A stretch of DNA of 64,000 nt from Sphingomonas canadensis (GTDB lineage Bacteria > Pseudomonadota > Alphaproteobacteria > Sphingomonadales > Sphingomonadaceae). Positions 56,615-64,000 of the stretch are shown here, in pieces. Every line of letters begins with the position of its first letter. Position 1 is the stretch's first letter. The DNA lies in the NCBI RefSeq assembly GCF_026013525.1, contig NZ_JAPDRA010000001.1, positions 186,001 to 250,000 of the forward strand, read 5' to 3'. The translations under genes were made by a program, and so were the position numbers. The notes under the pieces were generated by a model, which was not told the DNA's origin, made no database searches, and saw nothing but the letters and a program-made list of their open reading frames with translations.

Positions 56615-57874
56615 ATGTCTGGAATCGACGCCGCCTCGCTGATCGCCGGAATGGGCGCGCGCGCACGCGCCGCCGCCGTGCTGCTGGCGGCGATGCCGGG
56701 CGCGGAGAAGGCGCGCGCGCTGGCATCCGCCGCCGCCGCGATCCGCGCCGACGCCGCCGCGATCGAGGCCGCCAACGCCGAGGACATGGCCGCCGGCGCC
56801 GCCAACGGCCTGTCGGGCGCGATGCTGGACCGGCTGCGGCTCGACGCCGGACGGATCGAGGCGATGGCCGCAGGCGTGGAGGCGGTCGCCCGCCTCGCCG
56901 ATCCGGTGGGCCAGGTGATCGAGCGCGTCGAGCGGCCCAACGGGCTGGTGCTGACGCGCGTGCGCGTGCCGATCGGCGTGATCGGCATCATCTACGAAAG
57001 CCGCCCGAACGTGACCGCCGATGCGGGCGCGCTGTGCTTCATGTCGGGCAACGCCGCGATCCTGCGCGGCGGATCGGAAGCGATCCGCAGCAACCGCGCG
57101 ATCCACGCCGCGCTCGCCCGCGGGCTGGAGGCGGCGGGCGCCCCCGCCGATGCGATCCAGCTCGTGCCGATCGCCGATCGCGCCGCAGTGGGCGCGATGC
57201 TCACGGCCGAGGGCGCGATCGACATGATCGTGCCGCGCGGCGGCAAGAGCCTGGTCGCGCGCGTGCAGGCCGAGGCGCGGGTGCCCGTGCTGGCGCATCT
57301 GGACGGGCTCAACCACACCTATATCCACGCCGCCGCCGATCCCGAGATGGCGCGCGCGCTGGCGCTGAACGCCAAGATGCGCCGCACCGGCATCTGCGGC
57401 GCGACCGAGACGCTGCTGATCGACCGCGGCTTCGCCGATCCCGCCCCGGTGCTGAAGGCGCTGGCCGATGCCGGATGCGAGCTGCGCGGCGACGCCGAGG
57501 TGCAGGCGATCGAGCCGCGCGCCAATCCCGCCACGGCCGAGGACTGGGACACCGAATATCTCGATTCGATCCTGTCGGTGAAGCTGGTCGACGGCCCGGC
57601 CGAAGCGATGGCGCACATCGCCGCGCACGGATCGCACCATACCGACGCGATCGTCACCGGGGACGCGGCGGTGGCCGAACGCTTCCTGGCGGGCGTGGAC
57701 AGCGCGATCGTGATGTGGAACGCCTCCACCCAGTTCGCGGACGGCGGCGAATTCGGCCTGGGCGCGGAGATCGGCATCTCCACCGGCCGCCTTCACGCGC
57801 GCGGCCCCGTGGCGCTGGAAGGACTGACCACCTACAAATGGGTGGTGCGCGGCACGGGCCAGGCGCGCCCTTGA
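56615..57874 (+). CDS. proA: gamma-glutamyl phosphate reductase
   Basis: 419-residue aldehyde dehydrogenase-like enzyme that reduces gamma-glutamyl phosphate to glutamate semialdehyde in proline synthesis. [34 protein letters not shown] and [16 protein letters not shown] are conserved. The nucleophile Cys lies in [15 protein letters not shown] and the C-terminal [19 protein letters not shown] is diagnostic. proB is not beside it here. Confidence 0.97.
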   Translation: MSGIDAASLIAGMGARARAAAVLLAAMPGAEKARALASAAAAIRADAAAIEAANAEDMAAGAANGLSGAMLDRLRLDAGRIEAMAAGVEAVARLADPVGQVIERVERPNGLVLTRVRVPIGVIGIIYESRPNVTADAGALCFMSGNAAILRGGSEAIRSNRAIHAALARGLEAAGAPADAIQLVPIADRAAVGAMLTAEGAIDMIVPRGGKSLVARVQAEARVPVLAHLDGLNHTYIHAAADPEMARALALNAKMRRTGICGATETLLIDRGFADPAPVLKALADAGCELRGDAEVQAIEPRANPATAEDWDTEYLDSILSVKLVDGPAEAMAHIAAHGSHHTDAIVTGDAAVAERFLAGVDSAIVMWNASTQFADGGEFGLGAEIGISTGRLHARGPVALEGLTTYKWVVRGTGQARP

Positions 57875-57964
57875 AGATCGGCGCGGGCACGCCATCTCGC
57901 TGGCGTGCCGCGGCCCCGCGGCGCACCATCCCGCGCTGACGCCGGGACCGGGGAGGACACCCAT

Positions 57965-58990
57965 ATGCGATACAACCAGCTTGGCCGCACCGGCCTGTTC
58001 GTCTCCGAGCTCTGCCTCGGCACCATGACCTTCGGCGGCGCCGGGATGTTCAAGGTGGTCGGATCGCTCCAGCAGGACGATGCCGATGCGCTGATGCGCG
58101 CGACGATCGACGCGGGCGTGAACTTCATCGACACCGCCAACGTCTATTCACGCGGGCTCTCCGAGGAGATCACCGGCCAGTCGCTGAAGAACCTGGGGAT
58201 CGCGCGCGACGAGGTGGTGATCGCCACCAAGGTGATGGGGCCGATGGGCGAAGGCCCGAACATGGCCGGCACCTCGCGCGGGCACATCATGGACCAGGCC
58301 AAGGCGAGCCTGAAGCGGCTGGGCACCGACCATATCGACCTTTACCAGATCCACGGCTGGGACCCGGTGACCCCGATCGACGAGACGCTGCGCGCGCTCG
58401 ACGATCTCGTCCGCCAGGGGCATGTCCGCTACATCGGCGTATCCAACTGGGCAGCGTGGCAGATCGCCAAGGCGCTGGGCATCTCCGCCGCGCAGGGGCT
58501 GGCGCGGTTCGACAGCCTGCAGGCCTATTACACCATCGCCGGCCGCGACCTGGAGCGCGAGCTGGTGCCGATGATGGCTTCGGAAGGCGTTGGCCTGATG
58601 GTGTGGAGCCCGCTGGCGGGCGGCCTGTTGAGCGGCAAGTTCCGCAAGGAAGGTGCCGAGGGCCGCCGCAAGGATTTCCACTTCCCGCCCGTGGACACCG
58701 CCCGGCTCGACGCCGCGCTCGACGCGATGGAGCCGGTGGCGGCGGCGCACGGCGCATCGCTGGCGCAGGTCGCGATCGCCTGGCTGCTCCATCAGCGCGC
58801 GGTGACCAGCGTGATCGTGGGCGCCACCCGCGCGGACCAGCTTGCCGACAATCTTGCCGCCGCGGACATCGCGCTGACGCCGGAGGAACTGGCCGCGCTG
58901 AACGCCGCCACCGCGCTGCCGCCCGAATATCCGGGCTGGATGATCGAGCGCCAGTCCGACTATCGCAAGCCCGGCCGGGCGCGCGGCTGA
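57965..58990 (+). CDS. aldo/keto reductase
   Basis: 341 residues of the aldo-keto reductase fold. The catalytic tetrad appears as Asp and Tyr in NFIDTANVYSRGLSEEI, Lys in VVIATKVMGP and His in DLYQIHGWDPV. The NADPH pocket is around VTSVIVGATRADQLADNLAA. The ATG at 57965 follows GGGGAGGACACCCAT. Substrate unknown; similar proteins reduce small aldehydes or sugars. Confidence 0.93.
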   Translation: MRYNQLGRTGLFVSELCLGTMTFGGAGMFKVVGSLQQDDADALMRATIDAGVNFIDTANVYSRGLSEEITGQSLKNLGIARDEVVIATKVMGPMGEGPNMAGTSRGHIMDQAKASLKRLGTDHIDLYQIHGWDPVTPIDETLRALDDLVRQGHVRYIGVSNWAAWQIAKALGISAAQGLARFDSLQAYYTIAGRDLERELVPMMASEGVGLMVWSPLAGGLLSGKFRKEGAEGRRKDFHFPPVDTARLDAALDAMEPVAAAHGASLAQVAIAWLLHQRAVTSVIVGATRADQLADNLAAADIALTPEELAALNAATALPPEYPGWMIERQSDYRKPGRARG

Positions 58991-58997
58991 TCGGCGG

Positions 58998-59621
58998 ATG
59001 ACCCGCACCGGGCTGCTCGGCGGATCGTTCAATCCGGCGCATGCGGGGCATCGCGGCATATCGCTGCATGCCGCGCGCGCGCTGGGGCTGGACGAGGTGT
59101 GGTGGCTGGTTTCGCCGGGCAATCCGCTGAAGCCGGTGGAGGGGATGGCGCCGCTGCACGCGCGGCTGGCGTCGGCGCGGGCGATGGCCCGCCGCGCGCC
59201 GATCCGCGCCACCGCGATCGAGGCGCGGCTGGGCACCCGCTACACCGTCGATACGGTCCGCGCGCTTGCCCGCCGCTATCCCCGGCGCCGCTTCATCTGG
59301 CTGATGGGGGCGGACAATCTGGCCCAATTCCACAAATGGCGCGACTGGCGCGGAATCGCCCGTCATGTTGCGATTGCGGTGGTGGCGCGTCCGGGGTATG
59401 ATGGCGCTGCCCACGCAAGCCCTGCGATGGGTTGGCTGCGGCGCTTCGTGCGGCCCGCAGGCCAGGCGAAGAACTGGACGAACTGGAGTTTGCCGGCCCT
59501 CGTGCTGTTGCGCTTCCAACCCGATCCGACTTCGGCGACCCGCATTCGCGCCGCCGATCCTGCCTGGCACCGGCAATACCGGCCATTGCGAAGTTCCCGC
59601 ACGACCGCGTCGAACCCCTAG
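58998..59621 (+). CDS. nadD: nicotinate-nucleotide adenylyltransferase
   Basis: 207 residues. The nucleotidyltransferase motif is GLLGGSFNPAHAGHRGISLH (the HxGH site) and the second ATP site is TSATRIRAADPAWH near the end. Middle strands VWWLVSPGNPLKP and FIWLMGADNLAQFHKWRDW fit NadD. It converts nicotinate mononucleotide to its adenine dinucleotide in NAD synthesis. The stop overlaps the GGAG of rsfS; the nadD-rsfS-rlmH order is standard. Confidence 0.95.
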   Translation: MTRTGLLGGSFNPAHAGHRGISLHAARALGLDEVWWLVSPGNPLKPVEGMAPLHARLASARAMARRAPIRATAIEARLGTRYTVDTVRALARRYPRRRFIWLMGADNLAQFHKWRDWRGIARHVAIAVVARPGYDGAAHASPAMGWLRRFVRPAGQAKNWTNWSLPALVLLRFQPDPTSATRIRAADPAWHRQYRPLRSSRTTASNP

Positions 59622-59629
59622 GAGTCACC

Positions 59630-60010
59630 TTGGCCACATCCCCCAATGTCGTTCGATCGTCCGGCGCCGAAGGCGTCGAGGCGTTGCACAAGCTCGTGCT
59701 CGATTCGCTCGACGACGATCAGGCGCTCGAGACCGTATCGATCCCGCTCGCGGGCAAGAGCAGCATCGCGGACTATATGGTCGTCGCGTCCGGCCGCTCG
59801 ACCCGCCAGGTCGCGTCGATGGCGAACAAGCTGGCCGAGAAGATCAAGGCCGAGTTCGGCCGTTCGGCGCGCGTCGAGGGACTGCCGACGGCGGACTGGG
59901 TGCTGATCGACGCGGGCGACGTGATCGTCCACCTGTTCCGGCCCGAAGTGCGCAGCTTCTACAACCTGGAGCGCATGTGGGCGTTCGGGGATCCGGCCGG
60001 CCAGGCCTGA
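59630..60010 (+). CDS. rsfS: ribosomal silencing factor RsfS
   Basis: 126 residues from a TTG start with GGAG five bases before it; the frame's earlier starts lie in nadD. VLDSLDDDQALETVSIPLAG, SIADYMVVASGRSTRQVASM and LPTADWVLIDAGDVIVHLF are the family marks. RsfS binds ribosomal protein L14 and blocks subunit joining in stationary phase. Confidence 0.94.
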   Translation: MATSPNVVRSSGAEGVEALHKLVLDSLDDDQALETVSIPLAGKSSIADYMVVASGRSTRQVASMANKLAEKIKAEFGRSARVEGLPTADWVLIDAGDVIVHLFRPEVRSFYNLERMWAFGDPAGQA

Positions 60011-60036
60011 CCCCGGCGCCGCGGTCCCCCAGCGCC

Positions 60037-60459
60037 ATGCTTCTCCACATCGTCGCGCGCGGCAAGATCGGACGCGGGCCGGAGGCCGAGCTGGTCGACC
60101 GTTACCTCAAGCGCCTATCGTGGCCGGCGAAGGTCACCGAGCTGCCCGATCAGGGCGGGCGCATCCCGCCCGCCGAAAACGGCACCCGCATCGTGATGCT
60201 CGACGAAACGGGCGAGAACCTGCCGTCGCGCGTGCTGGCCGGGCGGCTGGGCGCATGGCGCGACGACGGCGTGCGTGAGGCGCGCTTCCTGATCGGCGCG
60301 GCCGACGGGTTCGACGACACCCAGCGCGGCCAGGCGGACCTGCTGCTGTCGTTCGGCCGCGCCACCTGGCCGCACCTGATGGCGCGCGCGATGCTGGCCG
60401 AGCAGCTCTGGCGGGCCACCTCGATCCTTGCCAACCACCCCTATCATCGCGAAGGCTGA
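60037..60459 (+). CDS. rlmH: 23S rRNA (pseudouridine-1915-N3) methyltransferase RlmH
   Basis: 140 residues of the SPOUT class. LLHIVARGKIGRGPEAELVD opens the protein; the SAM knot region is ARFLIGAADGFDDTQRGQAD and the C-terminus ILANHPYHREG is the RlmH signature. It methylates pseudouridine 1915 of 23S rRNA. The ATG at 60037 gives the standard length. Confidence 0.95.
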   Translation: MLLHIVARGKIGRGPEAELVDRYLKRLSWPAKVTELPDQGGRIPPAENGTRIVMLDETGENLPSRVLAGRLGAWRDDGVREARFLIGAADGFDDTQRGQADLLLSFGRATWPHLMARAMLAEQLWRATSILANHPYHREG

Positions 60460-60463
60460 GGCG

Positions 60464-61648
60464 ATGAGGCACCGCCGCCCGATCGCCGCCGCCATGCTGA
60501 TCGCGATCCTCGCGGCCGGCCCGCTGGTGCGCGCGCAGGTGCCGAGCCTTTCCGAGCAGCAGGACCGGCTGAAGCGCGCGACCGAGCGATCACAGGCCGC
60601 CCAGGCGCAATCCAAGGCACTGGAGCAACAGGCGGCCGGCGAGCGCGACCAGGCCGCCCAGGCGCGCGCGCAGGAGGCCGCCGCCGCCGAGCGGATCAAG
60701 GCCGCCGAGGCCGATATCCTGGCGGCCCGCGCGCGCATCGCCATCGTCGATCAGATGCTCGCCCGCCAGCGCACGCGCGTGGCCGAGCAGCAGGGGCCGA
60801 TCCTGCGGCTGATCGCGGCGCTGCAATCCATGGCGCGGCGCCCCTCCGCACTGGCGCTGGTGCAGCCGGGATCGACCGAGGACATGGTGCATGTCCGCGC
60901 CGTGCTGGGCACGGTGATGCCGGTGGTGGAGAAGCGCACCGCCGATGTGCGCGCCGAGCTGGAGCGCGTGCGCAAGCTGCGCGCCGATGCGGGAGCCGCC
61001 GTCGCCGCGCTACGCGAGGCACGCGGCCGGATCGAGGCGGAGCGCATCGCGCTCGTCCGGCTGGAGGCCGAGCACCGTGCCCGCTCCGCCGAGCTGGACC
61101 GCAACGCGATGACCGAATCCGATCGCGCGATGGCGCTGGGCGAGCAGGCGCGCGACATCGTCGAACAGCTTGAGACGATGGGCGAGGCGGCCGAGGTGCA
61201 GGGCGACCTGCAGGCGCTGCCCGGCCCGCTGCCGCGACCGCCGGCGCCGGGCGAGGCGGCGGCCGGTGTGATGGCCAAACGCACCCCGCCCTATCGCCTG
61301 CCGGTCGCGGGGCAACTCGTCACCGGCATGGGCGAGCTTTCGCCCACCGGGGTGCGCGCTCGCGGGCTGACGCTGGCCGCGGCCGCAGGCGCGGAGGCGG
61401 TGGCGCCCGCGGGCGGCCGCGTGATCTATGCCCAGCGTTTCCGCGACTATGGCGGCGTGGTGATCGTCGATCACGGCAACGGCTGGACCACGCTGGTCAC
61501 CGGGCTCGACGCGATCTCCGTGCGCCGGGGCGACACCGTGGCCCAGGGCGCCGCCATCGGCCGCGTACCCCAGGCCGAACAGCCGCGCATCACCGTGGAG
61601 CTGCGCCGCCGCGGCCGCCCGATGGACATCACCCGGCTACTCGATTGA
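60464..61648 (+). CDS. EnvC-like coiled-coil protein with degenerate LytM domain
   Basis: 394 residues. Signal peptide AAAMLIAILAAGPLVRAQ, then a long coiled coil (about 30-260, DRLKRATERSQAAQAQSKAL and onward), then a C-terminal LytM (M23) domain (about 280-394). The domain keeps the fold words APAGGRVIYAQRFRDYGGVV and VIVDHGNGWTTLVTG but lacks the zinc ligands: the usual HxxxD is replaced around RARGLTLA and the HxH by LVTGL. Like EnvC it should activate amidases at division rather than cut peptidoglycan itself (inference). Start four bases after rlmH. Confidence 0.85.
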   Translation: MRHRRPIAAAMLIAILAAGPLVRAQVPSLSEQQDRLKRATERSQAAQAQSKALEQQAAGERDQAAQARAQEAAAAERIKAAEADILAARARIAIVDQMLARQRTRVAEQQGPILRLIAALQSMARRPSALALVQPGSTEDMVHVRAVLGTVMPVVEKRTADVRAELERVRKLRADAGAAVAALREARGRIEAERIALVRLEAEHRARSAELDRNAMTESDRAMALGEQARDIVEQLETMGEAAEVQGDLQALPGPLPRPPAPGEAAAGVMAKRTPPYRLPVAGQLVTGMGELSPTGVRARGLTLAAAAGAEAVAPAGGRVIYAQRFRDYGGVVIVDHGNGWTTLVTGLDAISVRRGDTVAQGAAIGRVPQAEQPRITVELRRRGRPMDITRLLD

Positions 61649-61756
61649 TGTCCCGTAGCAGGCGCTGTCCCGATTTTGCCCGCCGTGGAAAAGCCGCTAT
61701 TCGTTCTTAGCAATTCCGCGCCTATGTTGCGCGTATCCCAACCGGAAAGTTGCCGA

Positions 61757-63091
61757 ATGCTCCGTCCGTTTCTTCAGGTAACCGCCGCCGTCAGCGCTCT
61801 GGCGCTGATCCCCGCCGCCACCAGCGCCATGGCGGGTGTCGACAGCAGCAGCTATCGCGAGCTCGAGACCTTCATGGAGGTCTTCAATCGCGTGAAGACC
61901 GATTATGTCGACAAGGTCGACGACAAGACGCTGGTCGAAGGCGCGATCCAGGGCATGCTCGCCGCGCTCGACCCGCATTCGAGCTATGCCGACGGGCTGG
62001 AGTTCGACAATCTGAAGATCCAGACCGACGGCAGCTATGGCGGGCTGGGCCTGGTGGTGACGATGGAGGATGGCGCGGTGAAGGTCGTCGCGCCGACCGA
62101 GGATACCCCCGCCGCGCGCGCGGGCATCAAGTCCGGCGACTATATCACCCATCTGGACGGCAAGTTCATCGTCGGCGGCAGCCTGGACGAGGCGATCGAG
62201 CAGATGCGCGGCGCCCCCGGCACCAAGATCGCGCTGACCATCGTCCGCCCCGGCGCCGACAAGCCGCTCCAGTTCACCCTGACGCGCGAGACGATCGTCC
62301 AGCGCCCGGTGAAGTGGGAGGTCCGCGGCGACGTGGGCTATATCAACATCAACACCTTCAACGCTTCGACCACGCAGGACACGCGCGATGCGATCCTGGC
62401 GATCGAGAAGAAGCTGGGCCGCAAGCCGCTGGGCTATGTCGTCGACCTGCGCCAGAACGGTGGCGGCCTGTTGAGCGAGGCGATCGGCGTGTCCGACGTG
62501 TTCCTGAGCCACGGCGAGATCGTGTCGCAGCGCGGGCGCGAGAAGAGCGACATCCAGCGTTATTTCGCCGAGCGGATGGTGCCCGGCGACATGGCGCGCG
62601 GGCTGCCGGTGATCGTGCTGGTGGACGCCGGCACCGCTTCCGCGTCCGAGATCGTGGCCGGCGCGCTGCAGGACCACCATCGCGCGATCGTGATGGGCGA
62701 GCGCAGTTTCGGCAAGGGATCGGTGCAGTCGATCCTGCAGATGGGCCCGCGCGCGGCGCTGCGGCTCACCACGGCGCGCTACTATACGCCGTCGGGCCAT
62801 TCGGTGCAGGAGGGCGGCATCAAGCCCGACATCGCCGTGCCGCAGATCTCCGATCCGGATTACAAGAGCCGTCCGGTGCTGCGCGAGGCCGACCTGCGCC
62901 GCCACCTGGTCAACCAGGCGAAGGTGGAGGACGGCGTGCTGGAGGAGGACGGCAAGCCCGATCCGCGCTTCAGCATGTCCGCGGAGGACCTGAAGAAGAA
63001 GGGCATCGAGGATTTCCAGCTCCACTATGCGCTGGAAACGATCGCCCGGCTGGGCGGCGGCACGCGCGCCACGGCCGCCAAGGCGCCGTAA
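61757..63091 (+). CDS. ctpA: C-terminal processing peptidase CtpA (S41)
   Basis: 444 residues. Signal peptide LQVTAAVSALALIPAATSAM. The PDZ domain has DGSYGGLGLVVTMEDGAVKV and the protease core has the nucleophile Ser in VDAGTASASEIVAGALQD. The base Lys is in GERSFGKGSVQSIL. It trims exported proteins at their C-termini in the periplasm. GGAAAG precedes the ATG at 61757; the upstream frame would not give a signal. Confidence 0.95.
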   Translation: MLRPFLQVTAAVSALALIPAATSAMAGVDSSSYRELETFMEVFNRVKTDYVDKVDDKTLVEGAIQGMLAALDPHSSYADGLEFDNLKIQTDGSYGGLGLVVTMEDGAVKVVAPTEDTPAARAGIKSGDYITHLDGKFIVGGSLDEAIEQMRGAPGTKIALTIVRPGADKPLQFTLTRETIVQRPVKWEVRGDVGYININTFNASTTQDTRDAILAIEKKLGRKPLGYVVDLRQNGGGLLSEAIGVSDVFLSHGEIVSQRGREKSDIQRYFAERMVPGDMARGLPVIVLVDAGTASASEIVAGALQDHHRAIVMGERSFGKGSVQSILQMGPRAALRLTTARYYTPSGHSVQEGGIKPDIAVPQISDPDYKSRPVLREADLRRHLVNQAKVEDGVLEEDGKPDPRFSMSAEDLKKKGIEDFQLHYALETIARLGGGTRATAAKAP

Positions 63092-63108
63092 GGCAGGGAG
63101 GATAGCCG

Positions 63109-63594
63109 ATGCCTGCCGATGGGCTTGCCAGGGCGCGCTGGATCGCGCTGCTCGTTCCGCTCGGGCTGATGGCGGGGGCGCTGGGCTCCCAGTATATCGG
63201 CGGGCTCTATCCGTGCGAGATGTGCCATTGGCAGCGCTGGCCGCATTACGCCGCGATCGTGGTGGCGGCGGCCTCTTTCGCGGTAAAGCCGCGCCATGCG
63301 GTGTTGCCGCTGGTGCTGCTGGCCGGCGCTTTGGTGGCGGTCAGTGGCGCGATCGGCGTGTTCCACGCCGGCGTCGAATATCACTGGTGGCAGGGCATCA
63401 CCCCCTGCACCGCCGCGGCCGGCAAGGGGCAGAGCGGCATGGACCTGATCAACGCGATCTCGCGCGGGCCGCTGGTGCGGTGCGATGCGCCGCAATGGAC
63501 GCTGTGGGGCATCTCGCTGGCGGGGTTCAACGCGATGATCTCGCTGGCGGGCGCGGCCGCGGTGTTCGTGCTGGCGCTGCGCAAGGGGCGGTGA
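63109..63594 (+). CDS. dsbB: disulfide bond formation protein B
   Basis: 161 residues, four membrane helices. The first redox pair is CEMCHWQRW (residues about 36-39), the second periplasmic loop carries TPCTAAAGKGQSG and LVRCDAPQW. DsbB passes electrons from DsbA to ubiquinone. This fits the neighbouring ubiquinone gene coq7. GGGAGGATAG precedes the ATG; it overlaps the coq7 start by one base. Confidence 0.93.
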   Translation: MPADGLARARWIALLVPLGLMAGALGSQYIGGLYPCEMCHWQRWPHYAAIVVAAASFAVKPRHAVLPLVLLAGALVAVSGAIGVFHAGVEYHWWQGITPCTAAAGKGQSGMDLINAISRGPLVRCDAPQWTLWGISLAGFNAMISLAGAAAVFVLALRKGR

Positions 63595-64000
63595 TGGGCG
63601 GCTGGAAACCCGGCGATCCGCGTCCGGCGGCCGATTCGATGATCCGCGTCGATCAGGCCGGCGAATATGGCGCGACGCGCATCTATGCCGGCCAGCTCGC
63701 GGTGATGGGCGATCGATCGCCCGCCGCGCGCACGATCGCCGGCATGGCGGCGCAGGAGGAGCGCCACCGCAAGTTCTTCGACGCGATGATGGCCCGCCGC
63801 GGCGTGCGGCCGACCGCGCTCCAGCCCTTCTGGAACGTGGCGGGCTTCGCGCTGGGCGCGGTTACCGCCGCGATCGGCCCGCGCGCCGCCATGGCCTGCA
63901 CCGCCGCCGTGGAGACCGAGATCGACCGCCACTATGCCGAGCAGCTCGACCGTCTGGGCGACGGCGATCCCGAGCTGGGCGCCGCCGTGGCCGAGTTCCG
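63594..64000 (+). CDS. coq7: demethoxyubiquinone hydroxylase COQ7, start only
   Basis: About 135 codons to the window end, starting MGGWKPGDPRPAADSMIRVD at an ATG that shares its A with the dsbB stop. Di-iron ligands of the COQ7/UbiF-like carboxylate-bridge family are visible: the Glu in GEYGATRIYAGQL, EER-H in MAAQEERHRKFF, and AVETEIDRHYAEQL. It hydroxylates demethoxyubiquinone in ubiquinone synthesis. The C-terminal third is cut by the window. Confidence 0.93.
   Translation, partial: MGGWKPGDPRPAADSMIRVDQAGEYGATRIYAGQLAVMGDRSPAARTIAGMAAQEERHRKFFDAMMARRGVRPTALQPFWNVAGFALGAVTAAIGPRAAMACTAAVETEIDRHYAEQLDRLGDGDPELGAAVAEF

Overview
The window is GC-rich chromosomal DNA from an alphaproteobacterium, most likely a sphingomonad (Sphingomonas or a close relative). 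This is inferred from the gene content: a yellow-carotenoid operon (crtY-crtI-crtB), the rimP-nusA-ylxR/L7Ae-infB-rbfA-truB translation cluster, PtsP, an alphaproteobacterial nadD-rsfS-rlmH-envC-ctpA string, and UbiG and COQ7 ubiquinone genes. Long antisense reading frames opposite real genes are a by-product of the base composition. I found no CRISPR array, rRNA, tRNA, insertion sequence or prophage. The window is a chromosomal core with small accessory patches.

Layout. 1-9.5 kb: a minus-strand translation cluster, transcribed rimP, nusA, ylxR-L7Ae, infB, a 47-residue microprotein and rbfA, with tdk, a sulfotransferase-like gene, two small secreted paralogues and truB further on. truB, cut by the window edge, carries an in-frame palindromic repeat. 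9.5-12.8 kb: a sigma-54 promoter drives glnK-amtB (ammonium sensing and uptake) up to a strong terminator, followed by an orphan membrane protein. 12.8-16.1 kb: an AGMO-like hydroxylase and a GMC alcohol oxidoreductase overlap in one operon, divergent from a TetR regulator with a perfect dyad. 16.1-25.4 kb: a PCu(A)C copper chaperone, a DUF442 protein, recQ, a GNAT protein, a HerA-like ATPase, and an Atm1-type ABC exporter with an alpha/beta hydrolase.

25.4-32.2 kb: the operon crtY-crtI-LOG-crtB makes the carotenoid backbone and cyclises it. It is followed by a glutathione transferase divergent from a second TetR gene, and a second di-iron hydroxylase. 32.3-38.7 kb: a MipA-type outer-membrane protein, a TPP riboswitch controlling a small membrane protein and thiC, then five small exported proteins, two of which carry three cystatin-like domains between them. 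38.7-47.9 kb: VOC protein, S41 lipoprotein protease, ung, csaA, ubiG and lysC (divergent), a cysteine-rich exported protein, a nitronate monooxygenase-like enzyme, and a PadR-HAAS pair.

48-64 kb: plus-strand housekeeping genes ptsP, rodZ-like, cpoB/ybgF, tilS and ftsH, then a minus-strand DUF3667 gene, then proA, an aldo/keto reductase, nadD, rsfS, rlmH, an EnvC-like activator, ctpA, dsbB and the start of coq7. The items most worth following up are the in-frame palindromic element in truB, the cystatin-like cluster, the LOG enzyme inside the carotenoid operon, the TPP-controlled membrane protein, and the hydroxylase/GMC/TetR module.
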